Shown here piece after piece: positions 45,666-57,340 of a stretch of 64,000 bases of DNA. How positions within the stretch are numbered: the first letter of the stretch is position 1; every line of letters starts with the position of its first letter. The stretch is from Odiellus spinosus (taxonomy: Eukaryota; Arthropoda; Arachnida; Opiliones; Phalangiidae): contig OY987236.1 of the NCBI GenBank assembly GCA_963920705.1, forward strand, positions 13,654,886 to 13,718,885, given 5' to 3'. The translations under genes and the position numbers were made by a program. Under the pieces are notes generated by a model. That model worked only from the letters and a program-made list of their open reading frames with translations, was not told where the DNA came from and ran no database searches.

Positions 45666-46233
45666 AGGGCCTTTCACATTGGCCAATTTTTACCCCAAAC
45701 TAGTTAGGACATCTTGTTGGTCAGTGTGAACAAAAATTGGTCAAGTTAGCGAAATTAAAGTCGTCCCAGAAAAATTGGGTTGCTGACCCAATTTTTAGGT
45801 AACTTATCGGGCCAACTTCGAGAATTTCAACGATTACAGACACTTTATGACGTATACCCCACTTGTTAGGGATTATATTACTGTCAGTCTGAATAGAGAA
45901 AAACTATCCGCGTGCTCTGGCAGCCATTTTCTTTTCGATCGAGGTTTAAGCTGCTGATTTCGGATAGCGAATGACAAGTTTAAATAATTTAAAAGATGAT
46001 CAGTATTTCTAAAAGCGATTGGAATTAACCTTCAAATCTAAATATCATTGAAAGAAAACTTGATGTGACGAAAGATGTAAACGTCAGACCTATAATGATT
46101 GACTTCTCGTAAAAATGGTAGATGGAATTTATTATTTTTGTTAAGTGTCTGAACGGTGGGGTTGGCCAACTAACTGCGACAATTAATTTGGCCAACTAGT
46201 TGGAGGGAAAAATTGGCTCGTCTGAAAGGCCCT
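45666..46233. mobile_element. Element P with AGGGCCTTTCA ends
   Basis: AGGGCCTTTCACATTGGCCA on the left and the inverse ending GTCTGAAAGGCCCT on the right, each next to TA or TTA. The arms continue through CCAATTTTT and AACTAGTT. The 568-bp element has no coding capacity. The ends and T(A)A flank suggest PIF/Harbinger or Tc1/mariner. Confidence 0.7.
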
Positions 46234-46236
46234 TAA

Positions 46237-47274
46237 AGGAAAACTACATTCTGTTAAATGTTTCCAATTTGGAGCATTTCGGACTAAATTATGCGATTTT
46301 TATTATATTTTCCTTATTGGGTTAACCTATTTCTTTTGTTACTTTTATGGGTGCACAATGAAATGAAAACTTCGACGTCACTCGCGTTTTAAACAGAATT
46401 GGGAATTCGAGTTCGGTTGCTTGGCTAATTTAAAGGAATGCATTTCGAATTTCTGAAATATTTCGGCGCACATTCTTATTATTAAAAGGTTCAAAAGGTT
46501 TTTGGTTATTTGGAAAAAAAAAAAAAAAACTTACATGAGTTTTTTCTATATGCAGTCTGCGAATATTGAGCGATTTGAATCCACTAAAAGCATTTTTAAA
46601 ATCCATGGAACCATCTGCTTTAATATACTTTGCTCTGCTTACAGATATGTTCCTTAATATTGATCCAAGATTTGAATATATTCAATTCCACCTGGTAGCG
46701 TGTACCAAGATAGGCTCCATTTATCTCTTGGTTAATAAGTAATAGGGATAACGAGTGCAGGTTAGTTTTACTCGAGCTACCAACTAAAAGTGGAATTAAC
46801 TGTAGACATAGGCTGAATTACAAATATGTATGTGTTACACACAAGTATATAGCCTATCTAAAAAACCCTTTTTGCGGAGCTTGGCGTTTCTTAGACGGTT
46901 AAGGGACTGTTTCGCCGTATTTTTTACAGTGCAACATCATATAAATTAATAAAATTAAGTTCAGTTAAATATAATTTCAAATTTAAATAATTTGTTCAAT
47001 TAGCATACATGAATTCCTTCCTTAAATGCATTCACCTAGTGTAGGATCTTCTGCTTGAACTTTTTAATTTTAAAATTGTGCAATGATCTCTTATTTTAAT
47101 TAATTGGGGAAATCAGTAGTTAAATTACAAAAACATGATGTTTTCTTGAACTAAAGCACGGCGAGAAAAATTCTAAACTGAAATTAAAATTGTAACGATG
47201 ATTGATGAAACAAATTTTAAAAAACGGCAGTCCATTTACTGCACAATCAATTTTTTTTGAAGGCCGAAGGATTA
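46237..47274. other. Unassigned stretch
   Basis: An A run at 46508-46524 is the only notable feature. Confidence 0.3.
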
Positions 47275-47668
47275 TATTTCTAGTTTTATCATACCTCTGT
47301 GTTAACGCGTTTTTCAGAAACTTTAATATGAATTAATAATTTCGATATATGTCGTTGTTTATTTTATTGACGGCAATTAACGATAAGTTTGATGCGAAAA
47401 GTAGGACTTTCTGTATTAAGTACTTTTACGAAAAAGACCGCGCGAAATCGACCTTATTACTTGTACCAGAACGCGCGAGAGTCAACTGTAGGTTCTACAA
47501 TAGCCACAGGACCATAATGATGACGTAATATTCCGGGGAATATTTTTTTTTAAAGATTTCTAAAATTGAGATTATAAAATTATATTTTTACTCCATGTTG
47601 CGGAGGTGTTTTTGACATATTTGTATATTTTTAATTGTTTTTCAACGAAAAATCCGTGGAAGCCTCAC
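47275..47668 (+). mobile_element. Family H element, right part
   Basis: GACGGCAATTAACGATAAGT, GACCGCGCGAAATCGACC, CAACTGTAGGTTCTACAATA and the end GTGGAAGCCTCACTTAA. It supplies the empty site for D1. Confidence 0.75.
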
Positions 47669-47672
47669 TTAA

Positions 47673-48032
47673 AGAATATGATCATGATTAGAAAAATGTG
47701 CAACTATCACTTTACCGTAACGCCGCGGGTTAAGAAAAATATCAGAAAATGTCAAGTACGAGAAGATGAGACTAAATTACCATCTCGACCTTATTATACC
47801 GAGATCCTATTAATAGGCAACCCCAAGCGGGTACGCTAGTGTATGTAGCTCGTCTTGGGTATATCCAAGGTGAAATAGCAGATCGCACGCACGGACTATC
47901 CCACCTAATTAGAGAAGGGGCTACAAACATTTACGGGCCATAATTAAAGTCAAACACGATGCTTAAAATCGCTTAAAATGTCCACGCGAGAAGGTTGACG
48001 CCTTTCGCGAAACCACCCTTTTAACACTCACT
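47673..48032. other. Unassigned stretch
   Basis: Richer in G+C than the window average from about 47700. A 77-codon frame at 47606-47839 overlaps the H end. Nothing specific recognised. Confidence 0.3.
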
Positions 48033-48362
48033 ATGTTTCACAAAAATTTAAAAGATAAATTAAGGAAATGGGCGTTGTCTGAGGGAGTGCTACAATTTTT
48101 TTCTTTTTTTGACAAGTTTGCGAAGTCAGAAATTTTGGAAAGAGTGCAAGAAAACGTCAAGCTAGGCGAGTTTCGAGTTTCCCGTGAGATATTCGTTGAG
48201 TGCTATAGAATTTTTACGGATGGGCGTGTCATTCCCCCCTCTACACGGTGTAAAGCTAGAAAAGGTGAGAAACGTCACGAAACTCACCTTTATCCCATTG
48301 GTTGGGAGGTAATGGCGGCTCCCAGTCAGCAATATCCGGCAAAAAGTCATTATTATACATAA
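48033..48362 (+). CDS. Hypothetical ORF or exon, 109 codons
   Basis: One of the longer frames that is not made of a repeat. It starts MFHKNLKDKLRKWALSEG, has a predicted amphipathic, helix-like middle (KSEILERVQENVKLGEFRV) and ends in a basic tail. A good donor, AAAAG|GTGAGA, lies inside at 48265, so the coding part could stop there as an exon of 77 codons in phase 1. The stretch is richer in G+C than its surroundings. Beyond the donor, CATTGGTTGGG and AATGGCGGCTCC look like a CCAAT box and a YY1-type site. I do not recognise the protein. Confidence 0.25.
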   Translation: MFHKNLKDKLRKWALSEGVLQFFSFFDKFAKSEILERVQENVKLGEFRVSREIFVECYRIFTDGRVIPPSTRCKARKGEKRHETHLYPIGWEVMAAPSQQYPAKSHYYT

Positions 48363-49461
48363 TAAAAATATATATAATTCTCTATGTACGTCTGTCTGTC
48401 TGTCGGTCGGGAACTCTGTTTACACGCGAGGTTAGAAAATGAGATAAGTTTAAGCGATTAAGTATATAGTCGATGCAAACTGCCATTGAACACTAGATGC
48501 GTGCTTTTTATGGCAAACGCGCGCCTTTAAATTGAACTCTCCTCATTTTGTCTTTGATAATACGCAGTTAATTACCAGATGAATGGTAATTTACGGTTTT
48601 CTCTGGAAAAATTACCAAAATCGTAATTTAGAATTTTAAACTTTTCGGATTAAAAGTGAAAAAATTACTAAAAGAGGTCAGAGTTTAAGGTTTTAAATCC
48701 TCTACAAGTCTGCTATAGTTATTTGATAAGAATATGTAAATGTAATTTGTCATGTCCGATTCGCTTTGCCCTATCAATGGAAAGTCAAATTGTAAAGCTT
48801 ATCATTCAAAAGATTGCAATTTCAACCCTTGTAGGGATTGTTTAGCCCGTTGCAGCGTTTAAAAAAGAAGTTCCGCTTTTTAAATAACAGAAATTCAAAT
48901 ACAAACCATTTTTTGAATACATATAAATTACCGTGAGGCGGTAAATTACCGCGTAATTTACATAATTCAAAAATTACGATACTTTTTAGAAATCTATCTT
49001 TGACCCAAAACTCTTCCTTTTTCGATATATACTTTTAAGGAAATCTTCTCATCCTCGTTACGAAGATGAAAGCTTTTCACACTTGACCCTAATACGGGAT
49101 GATGAAGTAATGAAGGCAGCCAGTATCTAGAGTGTCGGTACTTGATTGTAGCGTTCTTTTAATTATTGTATCCAAGCGGCAAGCACCGCGGGGAATCAAT
49201 CGGTGATGAAGAGATTTTTCACGGAGTGAGATGACCATCACGTGTTGAAGTCGCGGACTTTACTTTTTTTCGAGTGTTTTGTTAAGTACTTATCGGTCGC
49301 GGTCTCGACTAATTACGGCTCGTCTCTTCAGTCTTCGGTTCCGTACTTAAAAAACCCTTTTTCCTTTGGATGTATAAAGTCCACCTCAGAGGGAAATCTT
49401 CAGAGACGGCGAAAATGTCTAATAGGAAAAGGTTTATACATGAATATACGTACCTTGTCGA
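48363..49461. other. Unassigned stretch, moderately CpG-rich
   Basis: A short TCTG run (GTCTGTCTGTCTGTCGG) lies at 48390-48406. Frames at 49242-49478 and its complement are unremarkable. Confidence 0.3.
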
Positions 49462-49475
49462 CCACCAGGTGGCGA
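49462..49475 (+). promoter_or_regulatory. CTCF-like motif
   Basis: CCACCAGGTGGCGA matches CCASYAGRKGGCRS at 13 of 14 positions and lies outside any recognised repeat. It also contains the E-box CAGGTG. Binding is not shown. Confidence 0.35.
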
Positions 49476-49962
49476 TGATTGGTGGGGATCTCCCCAATTC
49501 CTCTTTTAATTGACTTGTCTAGTGCAGCACGAAATCTACCAGCGTCATTTCTTTTTTTGCTACTTGTAAAGGGAGCATGAAATAATGAAAAAAGCAATTT
49601 ACTTTTAGTTGATAGTGTCATAAGTAAATTAAACATCTAAGTAACCAAATATTACATTTCTATGAAACGTAATCTACTTTTTCTGTACTTGTACATGTTT
49701 CGACCACGAAATATTCACGAGGAATATTTTTCTTTGAAGTGGCGCCACTGGTCACCGGTCGTCTCAAATTAGGACGCTACATAGCTATGCTATTGTTCGT
49801 GAAATTTAAAAGAAAAATATTGTCTGCGACGGGCCATAGTATTTTCCCAAATTTTCGACTTGTTTTCCTTTCCCAAGTTAAGTTGTTAATTAAAACCACG
49901 GGAAAATTAACTACAGCCTCACTATAATGTTAAATATTTAATATTATTATATGTTAAATGGT
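49476..49962. other. Unassigned stretch
   Basis: Short frames on both strands without motifs. Nothing recognised. Confidence 0.3.
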
Positions 49963-50152
49963 CTAGAATTTCTTCTGCCTGTCGCCCTGGAAATAATCTC
50001 GCCTTCTAGGCTTCCACTTGCATTTAGGCTTTCCTTGAAACAGGTTTTTTGGCGAAGGTCAAGCGACGATCTGTTTTGATCAAAGCCTTAAATGCAAGGA
50101 AAAGCCTAGAAGGTAATTTTATCTCCAGGGTGACAGGCAGAAGAAATTCTAG
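49963..50152. mobile_element. Inverted-repeat element S (MITE)
   Basis: CTAGAATTTCTTCTGCCTGT and its inverse ACAGGCAGAAGAAATTCTAG bound 190 bp; the arms continue through CGCCTTCTAGGCTT and AAGCCTAGAAGG, so nearly all of it folds. No clear target duplication. Confidence 0.75.
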
Positions 50153-50712
50153 GCCTTTAACTCTTCTTGAAAAAAATAATGTATCAATAAACTAGGCAAA
50201 TAAATGAACGCGATATAAATAATTAACCCTTCAAAATTCGAGCCTTGAAGGATATTTTTAGTAACCATGGTAGCGACAGTATAGCTAGAGTAATATTATG
50301 TAAATTATAAATTATTATACAAGAGAATATCATTGATTTTTGGGAGAGTTGAAAAATCTCGTTCATAGGAATCTTGCGCCAATTCTACAGATTGAGCCAT
50401 TACTTATGAAATATTCCCTGAAAAAAATTTCTAGAAAACGACCTTGGAATAAATATGAAATCAGTCGAACTGGTTGGTTCCTTATGGGTTTATATTGAAA
50501 AAGAAACCCATCAAAGTTCCTTTTAGGTCGGAAATAGGCTGAGGCTTAGATATGACATTCGTTTTTTTGCATTCAATTTTATATTACTTTTCTCCGTATT
50601 ATTTATTATCCAAAAACCGCAATCGCACAATAATCCTTAAAGTCTGTCAGGATCATTTGCAATCTATTGAATTCTTTTATATAGTTTTACAGGATGTCAC
50701 GGTATTATAGAG
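50153..50712. other. Unassigned stretch
   Basis: Nothing recognised. Confidence 0.3.
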
Positions 50713-50716
50713 TTAA

Positions 50717-50850
50717 AGTGAGTCTGTCACATTTTTTTTCGACTGCCAGTGGATTATAATTTAAGTTTTATCATAGTACAACTAAAAATAAAAAAAATCG
50801 GAATAAAAGGTTTAGTAGACTTGTACCCCAATCTTATAAATTACGTTATT
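50717..50850 (+). mobile_element. Left end of a family H element
   Basis: TTAA then AGTGAGTCTGTCACATT, and TGGATTATAATTTAAGTTTT. It defines the left terminus, which is the inverse of the right terminus GTGACAGCCTCACT. Confidence 0.7.
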
Positions 50851-51410
50851 TTATAAATTATAATTCACGGCAGACTTGCAGGAGTTTTTTTATAGTACTC
50901 TTATAATCGTGGTTTATCAGCTCTCTCTCTCTATCGAAAAGGATATTTTCGGGTTCACCAACCCTTTGAAATTTGTAATTTTTTTGTGTGTGTAAACAAT
51001 TTTGGGTCTATGTACACCAAGCGACGTACTGTTTGTCCGCTTATAGGGACTCATTTTAGGGTATATATGGACAGACCTGATATATGTTTAAAAAGGATTT
51101 GCTCCATTAAGCCGAAAGCAGATTTCTTACTTCAAAAATAAACCACTTTTCTATATACCCCAAAAGAAGGATAAAAATTTGAGAAAAAAAAAGACAACTT
51201 TTATTTCCAGAGCTTTCAAGATTTATATAACAATGATTTCTACTTTTGTGGAATTTAAATATCCCACGAAAGATATAAATGCAATACCATAAGTGAGATA
51301 ATATGTATAAGAATGATTATTTCCATTGTTTCAATGGCAAAAGTATATGAAAAACTTTCGGAGTAATAATTTTTTAATTTATAAACATATATTAACTGCA
51401 CGAAAAATCA
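50851..51410. other. Unassigned stretch
   Basis: Nothing recognised. Confidence 0.3.
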
Positions 51411-51418
51411 TTTGGACC

Positions 51419-51569
51419 CGAGAGGTCAGAAACTCTTGAATTCGCTGTGCACCTTAGTTCACTGAGCTCAGCTTTGACAGTGCATTGAGTTCGAACTCTT
51501 ATGAACACTGATTTCAGCTTTGATAGTGCAAAGAGTTCAATAAATTTGTACACCGAGTCTGCCCACTCG
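51419..51569 (-). mobile_element. MITE M4, hAT-like, 8-bp duplication
   Basis: Inverted relative to M1-M3. Flanked by perfect TTTGGACC copies (51411-51418, 51570-51577). Ends CGAGAGGTCAGAAACTC and CCGAGTCTGCCCACTCG. 151 bp. Confidence 0.92.
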
Positions 51570-51577
51570 TTTGGACC

Positions 51578-52187
51578 TCTAATATTCGTTAAAATAATAG
51601 AAACAATATCATGTAGCACTATCTCTAATTTAATCTCTTAGTTTTTCATTTTATATTCCCTTTATCATACTTTTCGAATAAATTCCGAGTGCCTCATTAA
51701 TAATGATTCTGTTTTTCATTTTTCTATATTTGTGCCTCTCAAATTCATCCCGGAAGAGTACTTCATTTATATAAAGTAGTATAAAACAGCTAGCTCGATC
51801 CCCCAGAAAAAAAAATAAAATAAAATAAAATAAAGCCCAATTTAGATGATTGCGTTTTTCGGAAAAAAAAAACGTTTTTTTTTTTTCTACAAAAATTGCT
51901 ATTTTATTCTATTCTTTCTTATGCATATACAGTATTATTTTTATTTTTCACAAGAATAGTAGAATATTGGCTAGCAAAGTGGTTTTGTTTTTAGATATAC
52001 CTCAACTATTTACGAATAGATTTCATTTAGGGAGAAATGAATTTAGAACTTTAAAACGCCCTATAGGTTTGCTTTCCAACATTAATAGTTAGTTTTCCTA
52101 AGAGTGGGGCAGGTAGAATTAACGTTTCAAGTACTGTTCACTAGATTGGGCCTTAAATTCATCGCTTTTTGTACATGTTAGAATCGT
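51578..52187. other. Unassigned stretch
   Basis: A run of AAATA pentamers lies at 51810-51831. The 80-codon frame at 51850-52092 starts in A and T runs and looks like chance. Confidence 0.3.
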
Positions 52188-52191
52188 TTAA

Positions 52192-52619
52192 AGGGAGAAT
52201 GCAACCTAATAACAAGTGCTTTTTTTTATCGATTCCTTATCGTTTAAATAGGCCTAATCCACAGATTAAAAATTTATACCAAACAAATATTGAACTAGAA
52301 ATAAATTTAAAACTATAGGCTTAGCTCGATTCATGGAGATATCCTGAACTCCCCATATGACGACTAGCGACCAATAACATTGATCATGAAGATCCTGCAT
52401 TCCCGATATAAGATCCATCGGTCAATGTCATTGGTCGCTATTCCTTATATAGGGAGTTCAGGATATCTCCATGAATCCAGCTAAGCCTATTTTCATGGTA
52501 AGTTGTATATTTATTTCAAGTTTAATATTTGTTTTTAAAATTTTTAACTGTTGGATTAGGCCTATTTAAACGATAAGGAATCGATTAAAAATCACTAGTT
52601 TTTTAAGTTGCATTCTCCC
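52192..52619. mobile_element. Family A element, intact
   Basis: TTAA at 52188, AGGGAGAATGCAACCTAATA, CGTTTAAATAGGCCTAATCC, ATTCATGGAGATATCCTGAA and inverted partners to TTGCATTCTCCC. The right TTAA has changed to ATGA. An inner hairpin is formed by CGACTAGCGACCAATAAC and GTCATTGGTCGCTATTCC. 428 bp. Confidence 0.92.
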
Positions 52620-52635
52620 ATGAAGGCTTTATCGG

Positions 52636-53095
52636 AAGGCTTTATCGGAACGTAGTTAACGATAATTTTGATACGAAATGTAGGGCTTTCTTAAGAACTC
52701 ATCAACCCAGAGGTACAAAATTTTGAATATGACATTTTAATAGTGTTATAAAACAAGAAATACAATCCATAGGCAAGAAGGATCAGATAAGGAGAGGAAA
52801 AGTGGGGCTGAGTTGAGTTAGAGAGAGAAGAGCCAACCTCCCACTCGGGTGGAAAGGGGGGATAGGAAATTCTCGAGGTAAACTGTTGTCACGTGGTCGC
52901 TAGCTAGCGCGTCTCATAAAGGATTCGTTTTACCCACGTGACAACATTTTACCACGAAGCATCTCTACTCCCGTCTGTCCCCCGTTCTCCCAGAGTGGGA
53001 GTTTAGGCCGGCGCAGTAGGAGCCGCGCCGTTCCCACTTTTCCTCTCCTTATCTTATCCTTCTTGCCATAGGCGTTCGAAAAAAACGGTAGCAAA
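52636..53095 (-). mobile_element. Deleted family H copy hosting C2
   Basis: GGAACGTAGTTAACGATAAT is followed directly by CTTTCTTAAGAACTCATC, so an internal part of H is missing or rejoined. The end ACAATCCATAGG is interrupted by C2 and resumes CGTTCGAAAAAAA. The H copy near 60808 has the uninterrupted TTCGAATGCCTATGGATTAT (other strand). Confidence 0.7.
52774..53065. mobile_element. MITE C2, 7-bp target duplication
   Basis: 292 bp, opposite in orientation to C1, with ends CAAGAAGGATCAGATAAGGA and TTATCTTATCCTTCTTG (one mismatch between arms). Flanked by CCATAGG on both sides (52767-52773, 53066-53072). Confidence 0.94.
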
Positions 53096-55108
53096 ACCTA
53101 TTTTAAAAATCACTTAATTTTACTCGTCACCCTCCCTTTAATTATAAAAGCATCGAATTTAAACCAAAATTAAATTGTTCGATTTGTGGTTAGTTATATT
53201 GGAAAATCTTAAAATGGTTAAGCCATTATTCGTCTTTCTACGAAGGACCAAATCAATTTAAGATTTGGAAAAAGACGTTACAAAAAATGTCATGTCACAT
53301 TTTTTTTATTCAATTAGCCTATAATGCTTAAACTTTCCTTCCTTTTGAAAAATCGATAAATTGATTTATCATTTTTAAGAATTTTTGGTGTTTTTAGCTT
53401 CTTGAATAAAGGTCGTACCTTATTCTTCAGATTAGAATTCGTGACGGGTGAAAAATGTTTCCCCCAAACCAGGGCCAACCTTTTCTTTAAATTTTATTCG
53501 ATTATCGAATTGTATCTCTAGAGGTACGATTATTGAGTTACGAAGGGAAAAACATAATCGAAAATCGATTAATCTTTCTCTCGATTAATCGATAAATATC
53601 GATCCAATATTTTTTTCTTTGAAGAAATTAAGAGTTGTAAAAACCACCACCCTTCTCAGCGATCTGTAAAAGCGAGGTTATATTGGGGCAGATCACTCTC
53701 AAAATAGTTGCTTTCATAAAAGAGGAGGAGTTTGCATTAGAAATGTTGCCGTCGACGTCATCGGCTACGTTACAGCTTGTAAAACTCATAGTGCTCGTGG
53801 GCACCGAGCATTTATATTTTTTATATCCGTGTCAGCTGTCAAGGTCGGGTCTCTTCCGAATGACTTCTGAGTAGTCGGTGCCCCTAGCGTTTTATGAAAA
53901 CTAAAATTACTGGGCTCTGTATAACCTTAACGCCACGTGATTTCGTGGCGTAGTTAGCAACATTTGAACAAGATGTCGCACCCATAATATTAACTATTAG
54001 GAAAATAACAAGGTGAGCTCTGTGTGGGGTAAAAAACCTGTTTCGTAAAATTCGTTTGATCCCCCTTGTCTGCTCACTCCTCATCGAAATCGATTTTTAT
54101 TGGCTGGTTTTTTTCACGTGTCTTTAAGAACATTTGGGGAGAGGCAGGAATGCCGGTTTTATTTTAGGTATGACGCTTCCATGCTTAAATCAAGATTAAA
54201 TTAATTGGATTAAAAACTTGCATATTTCATGAAAACCAAATAATATTTGAGTAGTGTTTCGGTAAAATCGATATAAATCAATTAGAAATATATACGTTAT
54301 AGAAAAATATTACCATAACCTTGTAACAATATTTTATAATTGGTATCTTAAAAAAAAAAAAAAAAAAAGCAAAATTCCGTCATTTCACGTCATAACTATC
54401 TATTACATGTGAGGCAACAGTTGATTCAAGCTCATTCCATCACGTTATACTGTTTCGGACGGTCTCTTTCTTGAAAGTACTGATTTTTCTTTCAATTTTT
54501 GATAAAATGAAATTTTTGCCAACCATGATAGATAATTACTTGTTGATAGGTTGCATTCAACTTTACACTCCTTATCTGGGGTGATGGTTTTTACTTTTTC
54601 TATTCATATATATTGAAAGAAGCAAGATACTTTTTACGAAGAGAGGTTATCAAAAATTTGACTAGTCAACACGTTCGCGGAATAATACAAAATGAAAACC
54701 TCTTAAAACGTAAAAGTAGTTTTGAACGGGAAAATAGAGAACACAATCAATATGAATTTGCATCGAATACCAAGTTAGGGTTACATCTATCTCTTTGAAA
54801 TGTTTATGTTAAGAAAGATGAACTTTTCTTTAGCACGGAGTAGAAAATTCGAACTGATTCTGAGTATAGTTTCTCTCGAAACCCAATTGAATAGAAAACA
54901 AGCTTCCTTAATTTCGTTTTTTTATTTTTTTTATTTTTTTGTGTGGAACTTTTCAACGGAAGAATGCCTTTTATTGTATTATTATCCTTTTCGGATCGAA
55001 TGATTGAACTAATTTCGTTTCTCCCCTCCGATATATGTTTATTGCTTTTAAGGGCCACTTTGGAACAAAAATAAGTTTCCTATGTCGATAGGATGTAACA
55101 AATGTCAC

Positions 55109-55146
<38 letters not shown>

Positions 55147-55459
55147 GAATATTCGCGGAACAACCTTTGATAAAATCAAGGGTTCATTACCTCCTTCTAT
55201 TAAAGGGGGTACGAAAGAGTAGGCGGATCTTATCAGGGAGCCCAGTTGTCCTATAATTCCTATAAAATCCTTTTTTCAAACATGTCCTGTATCTCCTTGA
55301 AATGTCCTATAGACATTTTTGAATCCAAAAATGTTGCAGCGCCATCAAAAACTTGAATGTTTCGCTTAAGCAGACCCTATTAGCTAAGATTTATATATTG
55401 CTTTTCATAATTAGAACTGAAACAAGCTAACGAGGTGGGGGGAGCTCAAACAAACTCTT
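53073..55459. other. Long unassigned stretch
   Basis: A G+C-richer patch with a CGACGTCATCGG (CRE-like) word and a 63-codon frame lies at 53640-53880; the minus frame at 53884-54084 is also motif-free. An A run sits at 54352-54368 and a T run of about 30 at 55111-55140. No repeat family or exon recognised. Confidence 0.3.
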
Positions 55460-55852
55460 AAACAAGTGATTTTTTTTATCGATTCCTTATTGTTTAAATA
55501 GGCCTAATCCACTATTTAAAAAATTTACAAACAAATATTAAACTAGAAATAAATTTTAAACTTATCCGGAAAATAGGCTTAGCGGGATTCATGGAGGTCC
55601 TGACTTCCTCGCGTGTAAGGTCTAGCGACCAGTCTAACGCGCGAACCCCGGCCTTTGCTCATTGGTTGCTAACCTTACACGGAGGGAATTCAGGATCTCC
55701 ATGAATCTCACTAAGCCTATTTTGTTGGTAAGTTTTATTTATTTTTAGTTTAATATTTGTTTTGTAAACTTTTTACTGGTGGATTAGGCCTATTTAAACG
55801 ATAAGGAATCGATAAACAATCACTTATTTACTTATTAGGTTGCATTCTCCCT
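55460..55852. mobile_element. Family A element, left end truncated
   Basis: Starts within the left arm (AACAAGTGATTTTTTTTATC) and runs to TTAGGTTGCATTCTCCCT and TTAA at 55853-55856. The first 15-20 bp of the left terminus are missing. Confidence 0.88.
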
Positions 55853-55856
55853 TTAA

Positions 55857-56769
55857 CGGTTTCACACGTGTTCAATAACTATCGCATTTGTGAGCAAGTA
55901 ATTCCCATATAACAGGAAAATAAAATATCATTTTTTAGAAAGTATTTAGGTTGAAATTTGCCTTGCAAAACTCTTTGTGACAATTCAATTTTATATAATT
56001 TCGTAAAGGGTCAAAACATGTCAACAGCTTTTCGTTCTGAAAATTTAAAATTATGCTATGAAATTCTTTTTTATCACTATATGGGGATCAATATGAGCCC
56101 ATATACTTTAAGTATTTACACCTTAGTAAACCTTTTTTTTTTTAGGGGTTTTTAGTCTTAGATAGCTCTAAAACTTCCAGGATCAATTTCTGCCTCCAGA
56201 GACGTGATAAAATGGCCGATAGGAAAAGTTTTAAGGTGTATTTCCCTTAGCTATCGTTAATATAATATTGAATGATTGTGGTCATCTTTCTCTTTTCCAT
56301 TGAAACTTTCTTTTCCCCTTTTTTAACCCACCAATGTGATCTTTTAAATATTAAAGAGGCTTTTTCTACCGGCCCCATGTATCTCCTGAGGGTTATTTAA
56401 TATTGATCAAGAGGAAGAGCCTTAACGCGCGAGTATATAGCTAGCTTAGTTGCGAGTTTTTTATCTGAACCACGGCGTGCAATGAAAATTTCATCTTTCG
56501 GCTTATCTCTTAAAGTCGCGTTTTCATACCATTTTAATAAGCTTCAAGAAAAAAATTATATTTATTATTCAGAGAACGCGATAATGTTCTACGTTATGGG
56601 CCGATGATTAACTATAATACTATTTCAATTTCCTTACAAAACGTGTCGTAACCCAAACTCTCTATCTGTGGCCTGTCTTTATTTTTTATTCTCACAATCT
56701 AGTTTGACACAGCACGTATTTTTACCTCCCCGACTGAACTTTAGTTCAGGGGGAGGTGTTACACTGGTC
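55857..56769. other. Unassigned stretch
   Basis: A 65-codon frame at 55958-56155 has no motif. Nothing recognised. Confidence 0.3.
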
Positions 56770-56859
56770 TTGTCTGTGTGTCTGTCTGTGTGTCTGTCTG
56801 TCTGTCTGTGTGTCTGTCTGTCTGTGTGTCTGTCTGTGTGTCTGTGTGTCTGTCTGTGT
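56770..56859. repeat. TCTG/TGTG microsatellite
   Basis: About 90 bp of mixed TCTG and TGTG tetramers, in stretches with an 8-bp TGTGTCTG period. The neighbouring frames of 76 and 61 codons (Cys-Leu-Ser-Val and Thr-Gln-Thr-Asp runs) come from it. Confidence 0.97.
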
Positions 56860-57340
56860 AAGCGGATATCCTGTGTAAACGGAAGTCACGTGACCTAGCT
56901 CGTGGAGCCAAAAGTCTAGAGACGTAATCATACCAGCTTATCGTTCAATTCCGGGGAATTACCTCCTTTAAGCGTGGCTGCCACATTGAGTTTCAAGTGT
57001 CGTGCAAAGACATACAACAGGACGTCTCCCATTGCACATCATCGCATTCCACCATCCACTTTACGGTCGAACCTTGATGCTGAACAGCCGAAGGCGATTA
57101 TAAGCAATGGGACGTCTCCCACTGTCATAATCACCTCCGACCATCCCCGCACCAAGGTCCAACCTCCAGTTTCCGATCTCAGCGTTCCATACTAGCGAGG
57201 CGTCCCCCACTAGTACAGTTCACATCAACCTTCCACTGACTCCAAACATCGCCCCACCAATGGGTAAATTGCGTCGCCAAGCGCCTAGAGATCAAGAATC
57301 AGCAAGACATTGAAAGGGGGGGGGGGGTTTTCCCCCTAAC
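56860..57340. other. G+C-richer stretch of unknown nature
   Basis: Markedly richer in C and G than the rest, with GGGACGTCTCCCA at 57109-57121 and related ACGTCTCCCA and GCGTCCCCCA words nearby, ending in a G run at 57317-57329. A 73-codon + frame (56974-57195) starts MAATLSFKC. It could be part of a larger dispersed element whose other copies are outside the window; I cannot classify it. Confidence 0.3.

Noticed and set aside
56668-56931. Cys/Val/Ser-rich and Thr/Gln-rich frames
   Set aside because: Products of the TCTG/TGTG microsatellite.
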